Positions 7,837-15,444 of a DNA stretch of 35,828 bases are shown here, one piece after another. This DNA comes from Bacteroidales bacterium (lineage in GTDB: Bacteria > Bacteroidota > Bacteroidia > Bacteroidales > WCHB1-69): assembly GCA_017527945.1 (NCBI GenBank), contig JAFXPL010000110.1:1-35828 (forward strand). Direction: 5' to 3'. Each line of letters starts with the position of its first letter. Positions within the stretch are counted from its first letter, which is position 1. The notes beneath the pieces are model-generated. The model did not search any database. It worked only from the letters and a program-made list of their open reading frames with translations, and had not been told where the DNA came from. The position numbers were made by a program, and so were the translations under genes.

Positions 7837-8110
7837 GTTGTCAAAAAGGGTGATGTCGCCCTGCTTCTTGTATGTCGGTTTGGCCTCTTTCTTCTGCCAT
7901 TCAATTTTGCGGCAAATATACAAATAATTCTTTGAATGACAATGGGTTGTGAGAAATTTTTACCATAAAAAGTTCATCTGTCGCAAGTTGACCGAAACGG
8001 GGATTTTGGGTGTTGTTTTCAGCGGATTTTAGCTCATAAGAAGCTGTTAATCAGGAAGAAATAATTAGAAGTCCACTTTAGTTTACGGCAAACATACAAA
8101 ATATTCCGAT
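7837..8110 (-). other. Gene-poor remnant with two promoter-like boxes beside the IS
   Basis: No convincing gene is present in this stretch. On the minus strand there are two TAnnTTTG boxes: TATGTTTG at 8089-8096 and TATATTTG at 7913-7920. Just after the second, an ATG at 7900 opens a 19-codon ORF. In another frame, an uninterrupted stretch reading EWQKKEAKPTYKKQGDITL runs straight into the IS end, with no start codon that I can find. The best explanation is the truncated beginning of an older gene, possibly another transposase, cut by the IS; the family could not be identified. Confidence 0.4.
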
Positions 8111-8111
8111 A

Positions 8112-8140
8112 CGAAAAACCCGGTCGCCGACCGGGTTGTG
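8112..8140 (-). terminator. Terminator of the eight-gene exported-protein operon
   Basis: A perfect 10-bp inverted repeat, AACCCGGTCG (8117-8126) and CGACCGGGTT (8128-8137), separated by one base. On the minus strand the stem runs into GGGTTTTTCG. It lies about 57 bp after the stop of the last gene at 8195. Confidence 0.9.
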
Positions 8141-8194
8141 TGATGGCAGACACGATAAGTCGCATCCGTGATTTGTCGTCCAAGGATACCGTTG

Positions 8195-9424
8195 CTATCT
8201 GATTTCGCGCACGAGCATACCGGGATAAAAACCATTACCCGACACAACTTCGAAGGTGGTATATTTCAGCAAGGCATTGTCCGCCTCTTCTTCCACGGCC
8301 ATATAGCGGTTGTCCCAGATTTTGTTGGGGATTGGTTTAATGATACCCTTTCGTTGATAAGTGATATTTCCGTTGGCATCTTCCACACGTTCTATCACTT
8401 CATATTTCGAGTTGGCACTCACACCCTCTTTCAGCCCAATCTGAACCAAAACTTTGTCACCCTGTACCTGATACACTGGGACCACCACCTTAAAAACTAC
8501 AAATTCCTTTTGCAAAGCCACGATGTTCTTGTCAATGGCACGTGCTAAAACCTTCCTGAAAACCTCATCAGGACTTTTTAAGCCACGCATAACCGTTTTA
8601 TCGCTAATTGCAGTAACTTCGCCGATATACTTCAGCTTAAAAAGGTCTTTTTCGTTCTCAAAAGCCTGTTTTTTTTGCTTGTCAAATCCTGACTTGTCAT
8701 AGTAATATTGGGAATAAAATGCATTGGCAATCTCATCATTCCATTCTAATTGATAAAGCAGCGTATTCACTTTGACTGTGAAACCGGCAACAGTTTTTGA
8801 AATGGATTGTGCAAGATCTGACACGGACTTCCCCAAAGAACCGACCCCACCTCCTGCCATACCGAACGCAGCTCCCATTATACTGAACACTCCAGCTACA
8901 ATCTGCGCATTCTGTTCTTTATCCACATAAGTGATATTATTGATTATCAGAAAGCTATTCTTTATCAGTTGTTCGCCAGCATCTGATAACATGGCATAAC
9001 CGCGTTGACTTTTCATGGCCACGCTTATATCCGAGACAGAGGCGTTATAATAACCTCGTTCCATAATCGTAGAAACGTCAAAGCTGCCATCTGTCAAGTC
9101 TCTGTCAAACCATTTGGCGATCATCCTTTTAGGAATTTGATTTTGGTATATGAATTCCGACAAATTTTGCTCCAGATCCCTGCTCTTTTGGTCTCTTTTT
9201 GCAACAACAATATACCGAAGGCTCAAATTGTGGTCATTGTATTTGTCTGGAACAGGAAGTTCAAGAAAGGAGTTGATGATTTCCTGGCTCATTCTTTTAC
9301 TTGGGTCAACAAGCAAAACAGAGTATAATGAACTCCTGTTGTACAGCCGAGGGTTATCATTCTGGCAGTATGCACCGTTGTGCATTAACAATAAAGCACT
9401 AAAAACAATTAATATCTTTTTCAT
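8195..9424 (-). CDS. Exported protein of unknown function, last gene of the operon
   Basis: A 409-residue protein with signal peptide MKKILIVFSALLLMHNGAYCQ. The middle (about residues 130-225) contains MAMKSQ-type helices and a Gly/Ala-rich hydrophobic segment, IVAGVFSIMGAAFGMAGGGVG, that could insert into a membrane. The C-terminal part is beta-rich: VVVPVYQVQGDKVLVQIGLKEGV, KYEVIERVEDANGN, IWDNRYMA and a final NGFYPGMLVREIR. I recognise this C-terminal pattern from uncharacterised Bacteroides proteins. It lies 18 bp after the WG-repeat gene and just before the operon terminator. The coding sequence is AT-richer than the str and cys genes in this window. The strength of the call is that it is a real exported protein; the function is unknown. 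Confidence 0.85.
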   Translation of the reverse strand: MKKILIVFSALLLMHNGAYCQNDNPRLYNRSSLYSVLLVDPSKRMSQEIINSFLELPVPDKYNDHNLSLRYIVVAKRDQKSRDLEQNLSEFIYQNQIPKRMIAKWFDRDLTDGSFDVSTIMERGYYNASVSDISVAMKSQRGYAMLSDAGEQLIKNSFLIINNITYVDKEQNAQIVAGVFSIMGAAFGMAGGGVGSLGKSVSDLAQSISKTVAGFTVKVNTLLYQLEWNDEIANAFYSQYYYDKSGFDKQKKQAFENEKDLFKLKYIGEVTAISDKTVMRGLKSPDEVFRKVLARAIDKNIVALQKEFVVFKVVVPVYQVQGDKVLVQIGLKEGVSANSKYEVIERVEDANGNITYQRKGIIKPIPNKIWDNRYMAVEEEADNALLKYTTFEVVSGNGFYPGMLVREIR

Positions 9425-9442
9425 AATAGCGTCTTGTATTTG

Positions 9443-10711
9443 TTAATAATCCCATAATTCATTGGGGATAACATCTTCCAAAGAAAACATTTTTTTCGAG
9501 CCCTTCACAAGTTTGTCACCCTGTTCGTCAATCCATACGATATCATTTTCTTTCTGAACCCAACTCAAAATATGATTTCCATTATAACGAAACGGTGAAG
9601 CGTGTCCAAAGACAACGGGAACCTGATTATATTCCGTTTCAGCAATTTGCACGCCTTGGTTGTTCACGTACCCCAATAAACCATTAGAAACCTTTCTGAC
9701 ATAGGCAATCCGGTTGTTAAAACGCCCCACTTCCACATAAGTAGGTGGTATCAGCTCTCTACCCGAAGTATCAACCAGCCCGTACAATCCCTCTTTCTTT
9801 ACCCATGCCACTCCATCGTGGAAATCAAAAGCGGACTCATAAGAGGACGATGTCAGTTGCTTTCCGTCATGAACATTCAACAAGACAATTTCATTTGTGG
9901 GGTCAGTTGCTTTCCACACCCAAGCAATTCGTTCAGCATAACAATCTGAAATTTCCTCATATTTGCATGGGACAGAGATTTTACCCGAACAATCAATCAT
10001 TCCGAACAATCCATCCTTGGCCACTGCAGAGTAGCCATAATGGAAGTCTCCGGTTCCATTAAACATGAAATCTGTTAATTGCTTGCCCGAGCGGTCGATC
10101 AAAGCCCACAAGCCCGAGGCGTTGTAATGGACAAAAATATCCGTAATCCTAAAGTCATCAAACAGTGTGAATCTGCGTTTCACGTTAGTGACCTTGCCTT
10201 TTTCGTTTTTTTCTTCATCAACAAGGACTTTCTGAACCATGGAGCCGCCTTTGTGAATCCATGCCACTCCTGACGCATAAAAGGGGCCAACATGTTCATA
10301 TTCCGGTGGAACAATCTCCTTCGCCTGTTGTAAGTCATAATAGCCCCACTTGCCCCCCGAGATCGTCCGGTCTCGTTCATTCATTACACCACCTTTATTA
10401 ACTGCCACCACATTGTCTCTGCAAAAATCGATATAATCATATTCTACAGGACAAACCAAATTTCCATGAAAATCCATCACACCCCACTTGCCACCAAAAG
10501 GTAATTGATCATACTTGTATTTTCCCCCTATATTAACCCAGGCATACTTGCCACAAAATTCTCCCACTGCTGAGTATTTCGCTTCCACTACCATCGAATC
10601 ATTCTCGTTAGCATACCCCCACAGCTTTCCAACTTTCTTTGGAACAAGTTCCTGTCCCCACAACGAGAATAGTAGCTGGAAGAAAACAGCTGTTATCAAA
10701 ATCCTTCTCAT
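9443..10711 (-). CDS. Exported WG-repeat protein
   Basis: A 422-residue protein with signal peptide MRRILITAVFFQLLFSLWGQ. Most of it consists of WG/KWG-type beta repeats, each about 45-60 residues: KVGKLWGYANENDSMVVEAKY, GGKWGVMDFHGNLVCPVEYDY, GGKWGYYDLQ...VPPEYEHV, GLWALIDRSGKQLTDF, GLFGMIDCSGKISVPCKYEEI, GLYGLVDTSGRELIPPTYVEV and GLLGYVNNQGVQIAETEYNQV. WG repeats probably form a propeller or solenoid for protein or ligand binding. The protein is probably in the periplasm or attached to the envelope; there is no lipobox. It is gene 7 of the operon, with 13-18 bp gaps on either side. Confidence 0.9.
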   Translation of the reverse strand: MRRILITAVFFQLLFSLWGQELVPKKVGKLWGYANENDSMVVEAKYSAVGEFCGKYAWVNIGGKYKYDQLPFGGKWGVMDFHGNLVCPVEYDYIDFCRDNVVAVNKGGVMNERDRTISGGKWGYYDLQQAKEIVPPEYEHVGPFYASGVAWIHKGGSMVQKVLVDEEKNEKGKVTNVKRRFTLFDDFRITDIFVHYNASGLWALIDRSGKQLTDFMFNGTGDFHYGYSAVAKDGLFGMIDCSGKISVPCKYEEISDCYAERIAWVWKATDPTNEIVLLNVHDGKQLTSSSYESAFDFHDGVAWVKKEGLYGLVDTSGRELIPPTYVEVGRFNNRIAYVRKVSNGLLGYVNNQGVQIAETEYNQVPVVFGHASPFRYNGNHILSWVQKENDIVWIDEQGDKLVKGSKKMFSLEDVIPNELWDY

Positions 10712-10724
10712 AACGGCCTGCTAT

Positions 10725-11423
10725 TTAAAAAGATTTTATTGCACGGGCACCTGAAATCTTCGAGTTAAAATAAGACGTGGAAACGGTAACCCTATTTATT
10801 TGAGCATCTTGCACCAAACCTATAATGCCACCAACATTCGAAGACACTGTCGATAAGGATTTCCGAAAATAGGTTGATTTACCTTTCTTGTTGGTATATT
10901 TGGAATACGTGGAGCAAACCATGGGGAAATTGATTTTTTCTCCTCCATTGTCTTTTAGGACATTCTGTACGTCCTTGATTGCTTTGGCATTTCCATTTAT
11001 AACGTTGTTCACAAATTCCGCACCATACAGGCATGAAATCATCTCTTGCATTTCTTTTTCGGAAGGTATATACCAACCATCTCCCAAACTTATTGTCCAG
11101 GCAAAAATGGGGAACTTATCCCAACTCAAGTTGTTTTCCTTTACATATGATTCCACGGCTTTTAAATTATTCATTCCATTTTCCCTATCCTTGCATAACC
11201 CTGCAAGAGTGTCACTTAAATTCTTGTCACCCACAGCAACACTTTCTTTCGACGGACAGGACTGTAAAGACATCATCATTCCATGACGGCCATTGGCTGA
11301 TACCTTGTACACCAGTCCCTTCGCCCCGTTAATTTCATAAACTTTTCCAACTTCATACGTAGCTTGGGCATACAGTAGTGACGAAGCGAATAAAACAGCA
11401 ACAAAAAGTACAATTTTTTTCAT
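10725..11423 (-). CDS. Exported protein of unknown function with DUF1566-like core
   Basis: A 232-residue protein with signal peptide MKKIVLFVAVLFASSLLYAQ. It then reads YEVGKVYEINGAKGLVYKV..GRHGMMMSL and, later, LGDGWYIPSEKEMQEMI, which resembles the GDGWRLPT..E motif of DUF1566/FISUMP-type C-lectin-like domains. The end ARAIKSF recalls a conserved terminus in similar Bacteroides proteins. Five cysteines occur in the mature part, so disulfides are possible. It lies between the WG-repeat gene and the TPR-like gene in the same operon. The relation to DUF1566 is suggested by motif only; no function can be given. Confidence 0.8.
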   Translation of the reverse strand: MKKIVLFVAVLFASSLLYAQATYEVGKVYEINGAKGLVYKVSANGRHGMMMSLQSCPSKESVAVGDKNLSDTLAGLCKDRENGMNNLKAVESYVKENNLSWDKFPIFAWTISLGDGWYIPSEKEMQEMISCLYGAEFVNNVINGNAKAIKDVQNVLKDNGGEKINFPMVCSTYSKYTNKKGKSTYFRKSLSTVSSNVGGIIGLVQDAQINRVTVSTSYFNSKISGARAIKSF

Positions 11424-11471
11424 AATAATAATTTTAAGGTGAATAATATAAGTTAGTTGTTTGTATTCTTG

Positions 11472-12431
11472 TTATCTCAACAGCCAGTTCACGTAATTGC
11501 TGATGGGTTGCTGGTGGTTGCCGTAGGCGACGCCCACATCGCGCCACGCCCGGATGCGCTCTCTTTCAAGGTCAACACCGTCTTGGTAAATCTTCATCTC
11601 AAACTTCCAATCATCCAGCACTTTGCCTTTGATTTCGCGATACAAAGACATGGCTTCGTTGTAGCATTTGGCATCGGGGTAGATATTGGCCAAATATTCA
11701 CCTGCTTTCCTGGCCCCTTCCGCATTCTGTTCGGCTGCCCATGCCATACGCGCCTTCGCCAAATTCACATCGCACAGATAGTCAATATACTGCTGATAAA
11801 TCTCAGCGGTGGCCTCCAATGCCCGGTCGAAACATTTGCACACATCTGGGATGACGGTCAGCTCATACAAGGCCGCCTCGTAGTTTTTCTGCTTGACCAA
11901 CGACTGCGCCTTCTTGATGATATTGTCACATTGTGCCTCGTAATAGGCAATGATTTTAGCTTTGCCCGTCTCTGCCAGTTCCTTGAACTGTTTGGAATTG
12001 GCGTTGATATGCTTTACTGCGTCAATATACGCTTTGGTTTCGTTGGTACCCACCCCCTTGGCATTCAGCGAAGCGGTGGCAAAGATTTTCTGATCGATGC
12101 CGTCCGCAATGTACAAGGTAATCTCCAGATTCTGGGCGATTTGCTGAGGAGGTCCGGCCACAACGTCTTTGCTCGTCGGGGTTATCACGGCGGTAATGAA
12201 AAACCTTGAGCTGCCTTCTTCCGCAGCCAATCCGTTTTGTGCGGCCGCCTGTCTGAGCTTATTGACTATATAGGTCTCAACCCCCGATGGCAGCGGATCA
12301 GGCTGTTCCGGAAGCACAATGGACAAGGCAATGCGCGATTCCCCTTCCTTGAAATCATTTTGTGCGTTTGTCTTGTTGGCAATCAGAAAAAACAGGAGAG
12401 CCAACGTGGAATATAATGTGATTTTTCCCAT
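11472..12431 (-). CDS. Exported protein with possible CsgG-like N-terminus and helical repeat C-terminus
   Basis: A 319-residue protein from the ATG at 12431 (MGKITLYSTLALLFFLIANKTNAQ signal peptide). A longer frame starts at 12461 but would overlap the upstream gene. Mature residues to about 150 read RIALSIVLPEQPD..., VNKLRQAAAQNGLA, FFITAVITPTSK and LEITLYIADGIDQKIFATASLNAKGVG, an alternating pattern like the nucleotide-free CsgG/TolB N-terminal fold. A helical part follows (KAQSLVKQKNYEAALYELTVIP, CYNEAMSLYREIKGK), resembling TPR or similar helical hairpins. It might therefore be a periplasmic scaffold. The fold call is inference from pattern only. It belongs to the operon, 16 bp from the DUF6175 gene. 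Confidence 0.8.
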   Translation of the reverse strand: MGKITLYSTLALLFFLIANKTNAQNDFKEGESRIALSIVLPEQPDPLPSGVETYIVNKLRQAAAQNGLAAEEGSSRFFITAVITPTSKDVVAGPPQQIAQNLEITLYIADGIDQKIFATASLNAKGVGTNETKAYIDAVKHINANSKQFKELAETGKAKIIAYYEAQCDNIIKKAQSLVKQKNYEAALYELTVIPDVCKCFDRALEATAEIYQQYIDYLCDVNLAKARMAWAAEQNAEGARKAGEYLANIYPDAKCYNEAMSLYREIKGKVLDDWKFEMKIYQDGVDLERERIRAWRDVGVAYGNHQQPISNYVNWLLR

Positions 12432-12447
12432 ACTGATGGACTTTTGA

Positions 12448-13392
12448 TTATTTTTCACCAATGACTAAAATAGCTCTGCCCAGGCCGCGTGTCATCACCT
12501 TTGACTGAATCTGATACTCTTGACGCAAATAATTACGCATGTTGCGTACAAAACCTTCCGCATCCATGGTGGCCCCGTTGGTCTTGTACAAAGGTATTCT
12601 CACTTGTTCATATTGGATATAATTCTCGCTGGCGTCAGATTTGTTGAACATGTGATTCACGGTATTGGCATACATCCATTCGTCCAGGATCTCCGTCAAT
12701 TCAACGCCGTTGAACTCCGTTTCCAAATCTATCTCGCCCGTGTCGAACACCCTGATATCCAAAGAGATTTCGCGTCCTTTGTCCACCAGATTGTCAAAAT
12801 AGCTTTGCAATTGGAAACAGAAGTTATCCATATGGGCTAACACCGCCTCCTCCAGCAAAACAGGAGTCTCAGCGGTAAAGGTCGGGTTGCCTGTCCCTTG
12901 TGCTCCGGCAATCTGCTTGTCGGTATAGGAGTCAATGCCTTGCAAATTGTAGGTGACAGACCTTTTCGGACCCACGGTGTTCACGGTCCAGGTAATCTGC
13001 ATGATGATATCCGCTTTTGCCGTGCGACGCAGGTGGTCGAGCGGCGACTCGGCCAGCTCCGCGCCCGAGGTCTTGCTGACGGTCATGTTATCTTCCGCCA
13101 TACGCTGCTCAATGGATTTCAGCACCGACTCCAGGTTCTTCAGCGGGAACCCCCTGTCGGCCATCAGCGTGTTAATGGTGCCTATGACCAGCAAGAGGTC
13201 CGCATCATTCTGTAAAGCGGCTTTGTAGTCCGGCACTTTCTGTTGGGTGCCTTGGTTGTCGAATGTGGCCATATAACCATTTTTGTTGCACCACACATCG
13301 CTGGGAACCACCATGATCGTGGGTTTCTTCTCTTGAGCCGCCAAGCTCAAAGCAAGACAAAGTAGAACGATAGACAATATTGAGTGTCTCAT
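12448..13392 (-). CDS. Exported DUF6175-family protein
   Basis: A 314-residue protein with signal peptide MRHSILSIVLLCLALSLAAQ. The motif VVPSDVWCNKNGYMATFDNQG followed by DADLLLVIGTINTLMADRGFPLKNLESVLKSIE matches what I know as DUF6175, a Bacteroidales family of unknown function. Further conserved segments are KADIIMQITWTVNTVGPKRSVTYNLQGIDSYTDKQIAGAQGTG and ETPVLLEEAVLAHMDNFC. The end, GRAILVIGEK, is beta-rich. The fold of the first part looks like the CsgG/TolB-N group, which is an inference. It lies between the barrel-like gene (11-bp gap) and the CsgG-like gene. Confidence 0.85.
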   Translation of the reverse strand: MRHSILSIVLLCLALSLAAQEKKPTIMVVPSDVWCNKNGYMATFDNQGTQQKVPDYKAALQNDADLLLVIGTINTLMADRGFPLKNLESVLKSIEQRMAEDNMTVSKTSGAELAESPLDHLRRTAKADIIMQITWTVNTVGPKRSVTYNLQGIDSYTDKQIAGAQGTGNPTFTAETPVLLEEAVLAHMDNFCFQLQSYFDNLVDKGREISLDIRVFDTGEIDLETEFNGVELTEILDEWMYANTVNHMFNKSDASENYIQYEQVRIPLYKTNGATMDAEGFVRNMRNYLRQEYQIQSKVMTRGLGRAILVIGEK

Positions 13393-13403
13393 ATCGGGAG
13401 AAA

Positions 13404-14132
13404 TTAAAATTCGTAACCTATTTTAAACAAGATACCGCTGCCGAAGCAAGTGTCACCAGGTTCGTAATGGATCATCTGCCCCGTGAAATTGGCGCTCATC
13501 ACAAAGTTGTTTCGTTTGGCGCCCACCCTGAATCCGATGCCGGCGTCAAAGAAGAAACCGTCAAATACGGCGTATCCAATGTCGGCATTCCAAAACGGCA
13601 CGCACATACGCGGCTTCTGACTAATGATATTGCCCCTTGCGTTGACGAAGAGGGGGACACTCATTGGAGCCTGGATTTTATGCGCTTTGCGGTATAGCAA
13701 ATAATCGTGGTCGCTATTCAGGTTATATCTGGCCCCAATGCCGACACCTATTTTCATAAATTCCGAAAAACGGTATCCGTTGGTAAAGGTCAATGCGAAA
13801 GTCCCCGTGCCATGGCCGTCATACCACAAGCCACCGGCATGTGCTTCCACGGCACACCACCAGCCTTTGTCCAGGTCGGAGTAGTCAACGTATTTTGCGC
13901 CTTCGGGCACGTCGGGTGTCGTCACCTCCGCACTTCCGATTTGGACTTCCCTGACTTCTGCTTTGCGATAAGTCAGGGTTTCCCCACTCCCCAGCACGAC
14001 AGACACCTCATCGGTGTTTTTCACCACTTTCCCCTTCACCACATTGCCGTTATTCAAATAAATCACATCCTGTGCATTCAGAAAAGCAGCGGACAAAAAA
14101 CAGCAGACAAAAAGCAATAAAAATCTTTTCAT
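13404..14132 (-). CDS. Exported protein with SH3-like N-terminus and outer-membrane-barrel-like C-terminus
   Basis: A 242-residue protein with signal peptide MKRFLLLFVCCFLSAAFLNAQ. Residues about 22-65 (DVIYLNNGNVVKGKVV...GETLTYRKAEVREVQIGS) form a short beta unit of the type seen before barrels in Bacteroidetes. From about 85 on, alternating strands with Gly and aromatic residues follow: WWCAVEAHAGGLWYD, FALTFTNGYRFSEFMKIGVGIGARYN, MSVPLFVNARGN, CVPFWNADIGYAVFDGFFFDAGIGFRVG and FGSGILFKIGYEF. This pattern and the terminal phenylalanine suggest a small outer-membrane beta-barrel. In that case it would be the membrane anchor of the operon products. Spacing to neighbours is 4 and 11 bp. Confidence 0.85.
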   Translation of the reverse strand: MKRFLLLFVCCFLSAAFLNAQDVIYLNNGNVVKGKVVKNTDEVSVVLGSGETLTYRKAEVREVQIGSAEVTTPDVPEGAKYVDYSDLDKGWWCAVEAHAGGLWYDGHGTGTFALTFTNGYRFSEFMKIGVGIGARYNLNSDHDYLLYRKAHKIQAPMSVPLFVNARGNIISQKPRMCVPFWNADIGYAVFDGFFFDAGIGFRVGAKRNNFVMSANFTGQMIHYEPGDTCFGSGILFKIGYEF

Positions 14133-14136
14133 ATCA

Positions 14137-14604
14137 TCAGGGTTTGATAATTTTGTCGTTGGTCAACCGCTGTCGCAATTCGGCGCGAAGCACCCTCACC
14201 GTCACGCCGTACTTGACCTGAGTCGCGGTGTTCTCTTTTTTGTTAGTTAGCGGACGACGATCTTCCGTCGTGACATACAGCTTGTAATCTCCGTCGTCTT
14301 TGAAGAACACATTGAAATAATACTGGTATTTTTCTTCTGCGTTCACTTCGTAAATAAGAGGGCGCATTTCACACTCTTTGCTGCCATTGCGAATTCCTTT
14401 GAAAATCACTTCCTTGACAGCATTCTTTTTGGCCTGTTCAAGGGCATCGGTCTTGTTTCGCCCAAGCCCCCATACTCTTAAGGTCTGCGATCCATCGCCT
14501 TCCACCCCCATACACTCAGTAGCCGGAAGTCCATATTCTCCTGTTTGCCCGAACGACACCAGCAATCCACACAAGAAAGCAAGTGTCCATAAAAATTTTC
14601 TCAT
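14137..14604 (-). CDS. Small exported protein, paralogue of the upstream gene
   Basis: A 155-residue protein from the ATG at 14604 (MRKFLWTLAFLCGLLVSFGQ signal peptide); an in-frame ATG at 14625 would add seven residues before the signal. It is clearly homologous to the product of 14632-15108: both share GVxGxGS..V.V...G, A..Q.KK.AV..V.FKG, C..PL, a Y..FF...GDY..YV segment and an LR.. L......I.KP end. The mature protein has the layout of the FlgT-N/LPP20 group (repeated Ala-rich helix after a G.G....V strand), which is inference. It is gene 2 of the operon; function unknown. Confidence 0.8.
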   Translation of the reverse strand: MRKFLWTLAFLCGLLVSFGQTGEYGLPATECMGVEGDGSQTLRVWGLGRNKTDALEQAKKNAVKEVIFKGIRNGSKECEMRPLIYEVNAEEKYQYYFNVFFKDDGDYKLYVTTEDRRPLTNKKENTATQVKYGVTVRVLRAELRQRLTNDKIIKP

Positions 14605-14631
14605 AACACAGTTCATTTTAGCCATTATTGT

Positions 14632-15108
14632 CTAATATCCTAAAGGTTTAAGTATGCCGGCTTTTTCCAAATCTTTGCGCAGCATATCTTTTTTTACGGA
14701 AAGCACTTTGGTCACTTTGTATTGCTTTTTCCCTTCTTTTATCACAGACACACTCGTGTTCGCGTCATCTTCCACATATTTGGCATAATCGCCTGACGAA
14801 CTGAAGAAATTTGAAAAAAAGGATTCGTATTCGGCCGCCAGCTCCACCTTCCTGGCCAAAGGTTTCTGCATACACTTGCCGTCCATACCTTTAAAAAGAA
14901 CACCGTGTACCGCATCTTTTTTCATCTGTGCAAGAGCCGCGTCAACAGTTTTGCCATAGCTGGTCACTTCCACCAGAAAACTGCCTTTCACTCCGATGCC
15001 GGCGCAGGAAATCTCATAATGCCACTCCTGCGCTTCTATACATGTTGAAAAAAACATGGTAAAAACCACGAACACCAAGAGTTTTCCCAAAAAACCGTTA
15101 AATTTCAT
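14632..15108 (-). CDS. Small exported protein, first gene of the eight-gene operon
   Basis: A 158-residue protein with signal peptide MKFNGFLGKLLVFVVFTMFFSTCIEAQ, then EWHYEISCAGIGVKGSFLVEV. The core VDAALAQMKKDAVHGVLFKG, CMQKPLARKVELAAEYESFFSNFFSSSGDYAKYV and LRKDLEKAGILKPLGY matches the next gene product, so the two arose by duplication. I recall related uncharacterised proteins in human gut Bacteroides. The ATG at 15108 is about 58 bp downstream of a strong promoter box (15167-15174) overlapped by an inverted repeat. Function unknown; a periplasmic or outer-membrane-associated role is likely from the export signal and the neighbours. Confidence 0.82.
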   Translation of the reverse strand: MKFNGFLGKLLVFVVFTMFFSTCIEAQEWHYEISCAGIGVKGSFLVEVTSYGKTVDAALAQMKKDAVHGVLFKGMDGKCMQKPLARKVELAAEYESFFSNFFSSSGDYAKYVEDDANTSVSVIKEGKKQYKVTKVLSVKKDMLRKDLEKAGILKPLGY

Positions 15109-15166
15109 ATTTTAATATTGTTTAAGCAAAATTTATGGTGGTTTTTCCAAATGAAAAACAACTTTG

Positions 15167-15196
15167 CAAAAATAGAATTTGCTTACTAAAAACAAA
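15167..15196 (-). promoter_or_regulatory. Promoter of the eight-gene operon
   Basis: Minus-strand TATTTTTG at 15167-15174 fits the -7 consensus TAnnTTTG, and TTTG at 15193-15196 serves as -33, with 18 bp between them (the usual spacing is about 19-21). The next gene start downstream is 15108. This is the only strong promoter that I found for the unit ending at 8195. Confidence 0.75.
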
Positions 15197-15209
15197 CTGC
15201 AAATTCTAT
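15172..15209. promoter_or_regulatory. Perfect 11-bp inverted repeat over the operon promoter (likely operator)
   Basis: ATAGAATTTGC at 15172-15182 and GCAAATTCTAT at 15199-15209 are exact reverse complements with a 16-bp spacer. The inner arm overlaps the -7 box, and the -33 TTTG lies in the spacer. The centre-to-centre distance (27 bp) is about 2.6 helical turns. A dimeric XRE-type regulator is encoded directly upstream, making this a plausible binding site. There is no T-run, so a terminator is unlikely. Confidence 0.65.
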
Positions 15210-15213
15210 CGAA

Positions 15214-15232
15214 TAAAAATAGATTAGTCTAT
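15214..15232 (-). terminator. Weak terminator overlapping the XRE gene stop
   Basis: ATAGA and TCTAT (15219-15223 and 15228-15232) form a 5-bp stem with a 4-base loop, followed on the minus strand by TTTTTATTC. The stem includes the XRE stop codon. It would separate the regulator transcript from the operon. Confidence 0.45.
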
Positions 15233-15444
15233 CCTTTTTGGATAAAATCTTCAAAGAAATTGTAATCCAAGATTTTGGAAATGCGTTTCAACAAGTCAGT
15301 GTTGATGGCAGAATGGGCATATACCTTGTACAAATGGTTCGGAGTACAAGGAATCTGTGCGGCCAGCCAGACGTTGGAGCGTCCTTGCTCCTTCAGTTTG
15401 GCTTTAATACGTTCACCGATATGTATGTCCTGGATTTCTGTCAT
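15229..15444 (-). CDS. Small XRE-type helix-turn-helix regulator
   Basis: A 71-residue protein from the ATG at 15444: EIQDIHIGERIKAKLKEQG, SNVWLAAQIPCTPNHLYKVYAH, DLLKRISKILDYNFFEDFIQKG. This is the compact HTH form common in Bacteroidetes (HIGE.I...L.E.G.S..WLA......N.YK......I.T.LL.RISKIL..NFF). It has only the DNA-binding domain, so it probably acts as a dimer. The frame is open upstream to 15606, but the extra 54 residues resemble no family and the HTH pattern begins just after the ATG. It is encoded directly upstream of the eight-gene operon on the same strand, which suggests it controls that promoter. No clear promoter of its own was found; a palindrome GCCGTAT-AA-ATACGGC lies at 15518-15533. 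Confidence 0.85.
   Translation of the reverse strand: MTEIQDIHIGERIKAKLKEQGRSNVWLAAQIPCTPNHLYKVYAHSAINTDLLKRISKILDYNFFEDFIQKG

Noticed and set aside
9443..10711. The WG-repeat protein as an effector or toxin
   Set aside because: There is no toxin domain, immunity gene or secretion-system marker nearby; repeats and signal peptide only support an envelope binding role.
15172..15209. The inverted repeat as a terminator of the XRE gene
   Set aside because: The stem has a 16-bp loop and no following T-run; a small hairpin with T-run is already present at 15214-15232.
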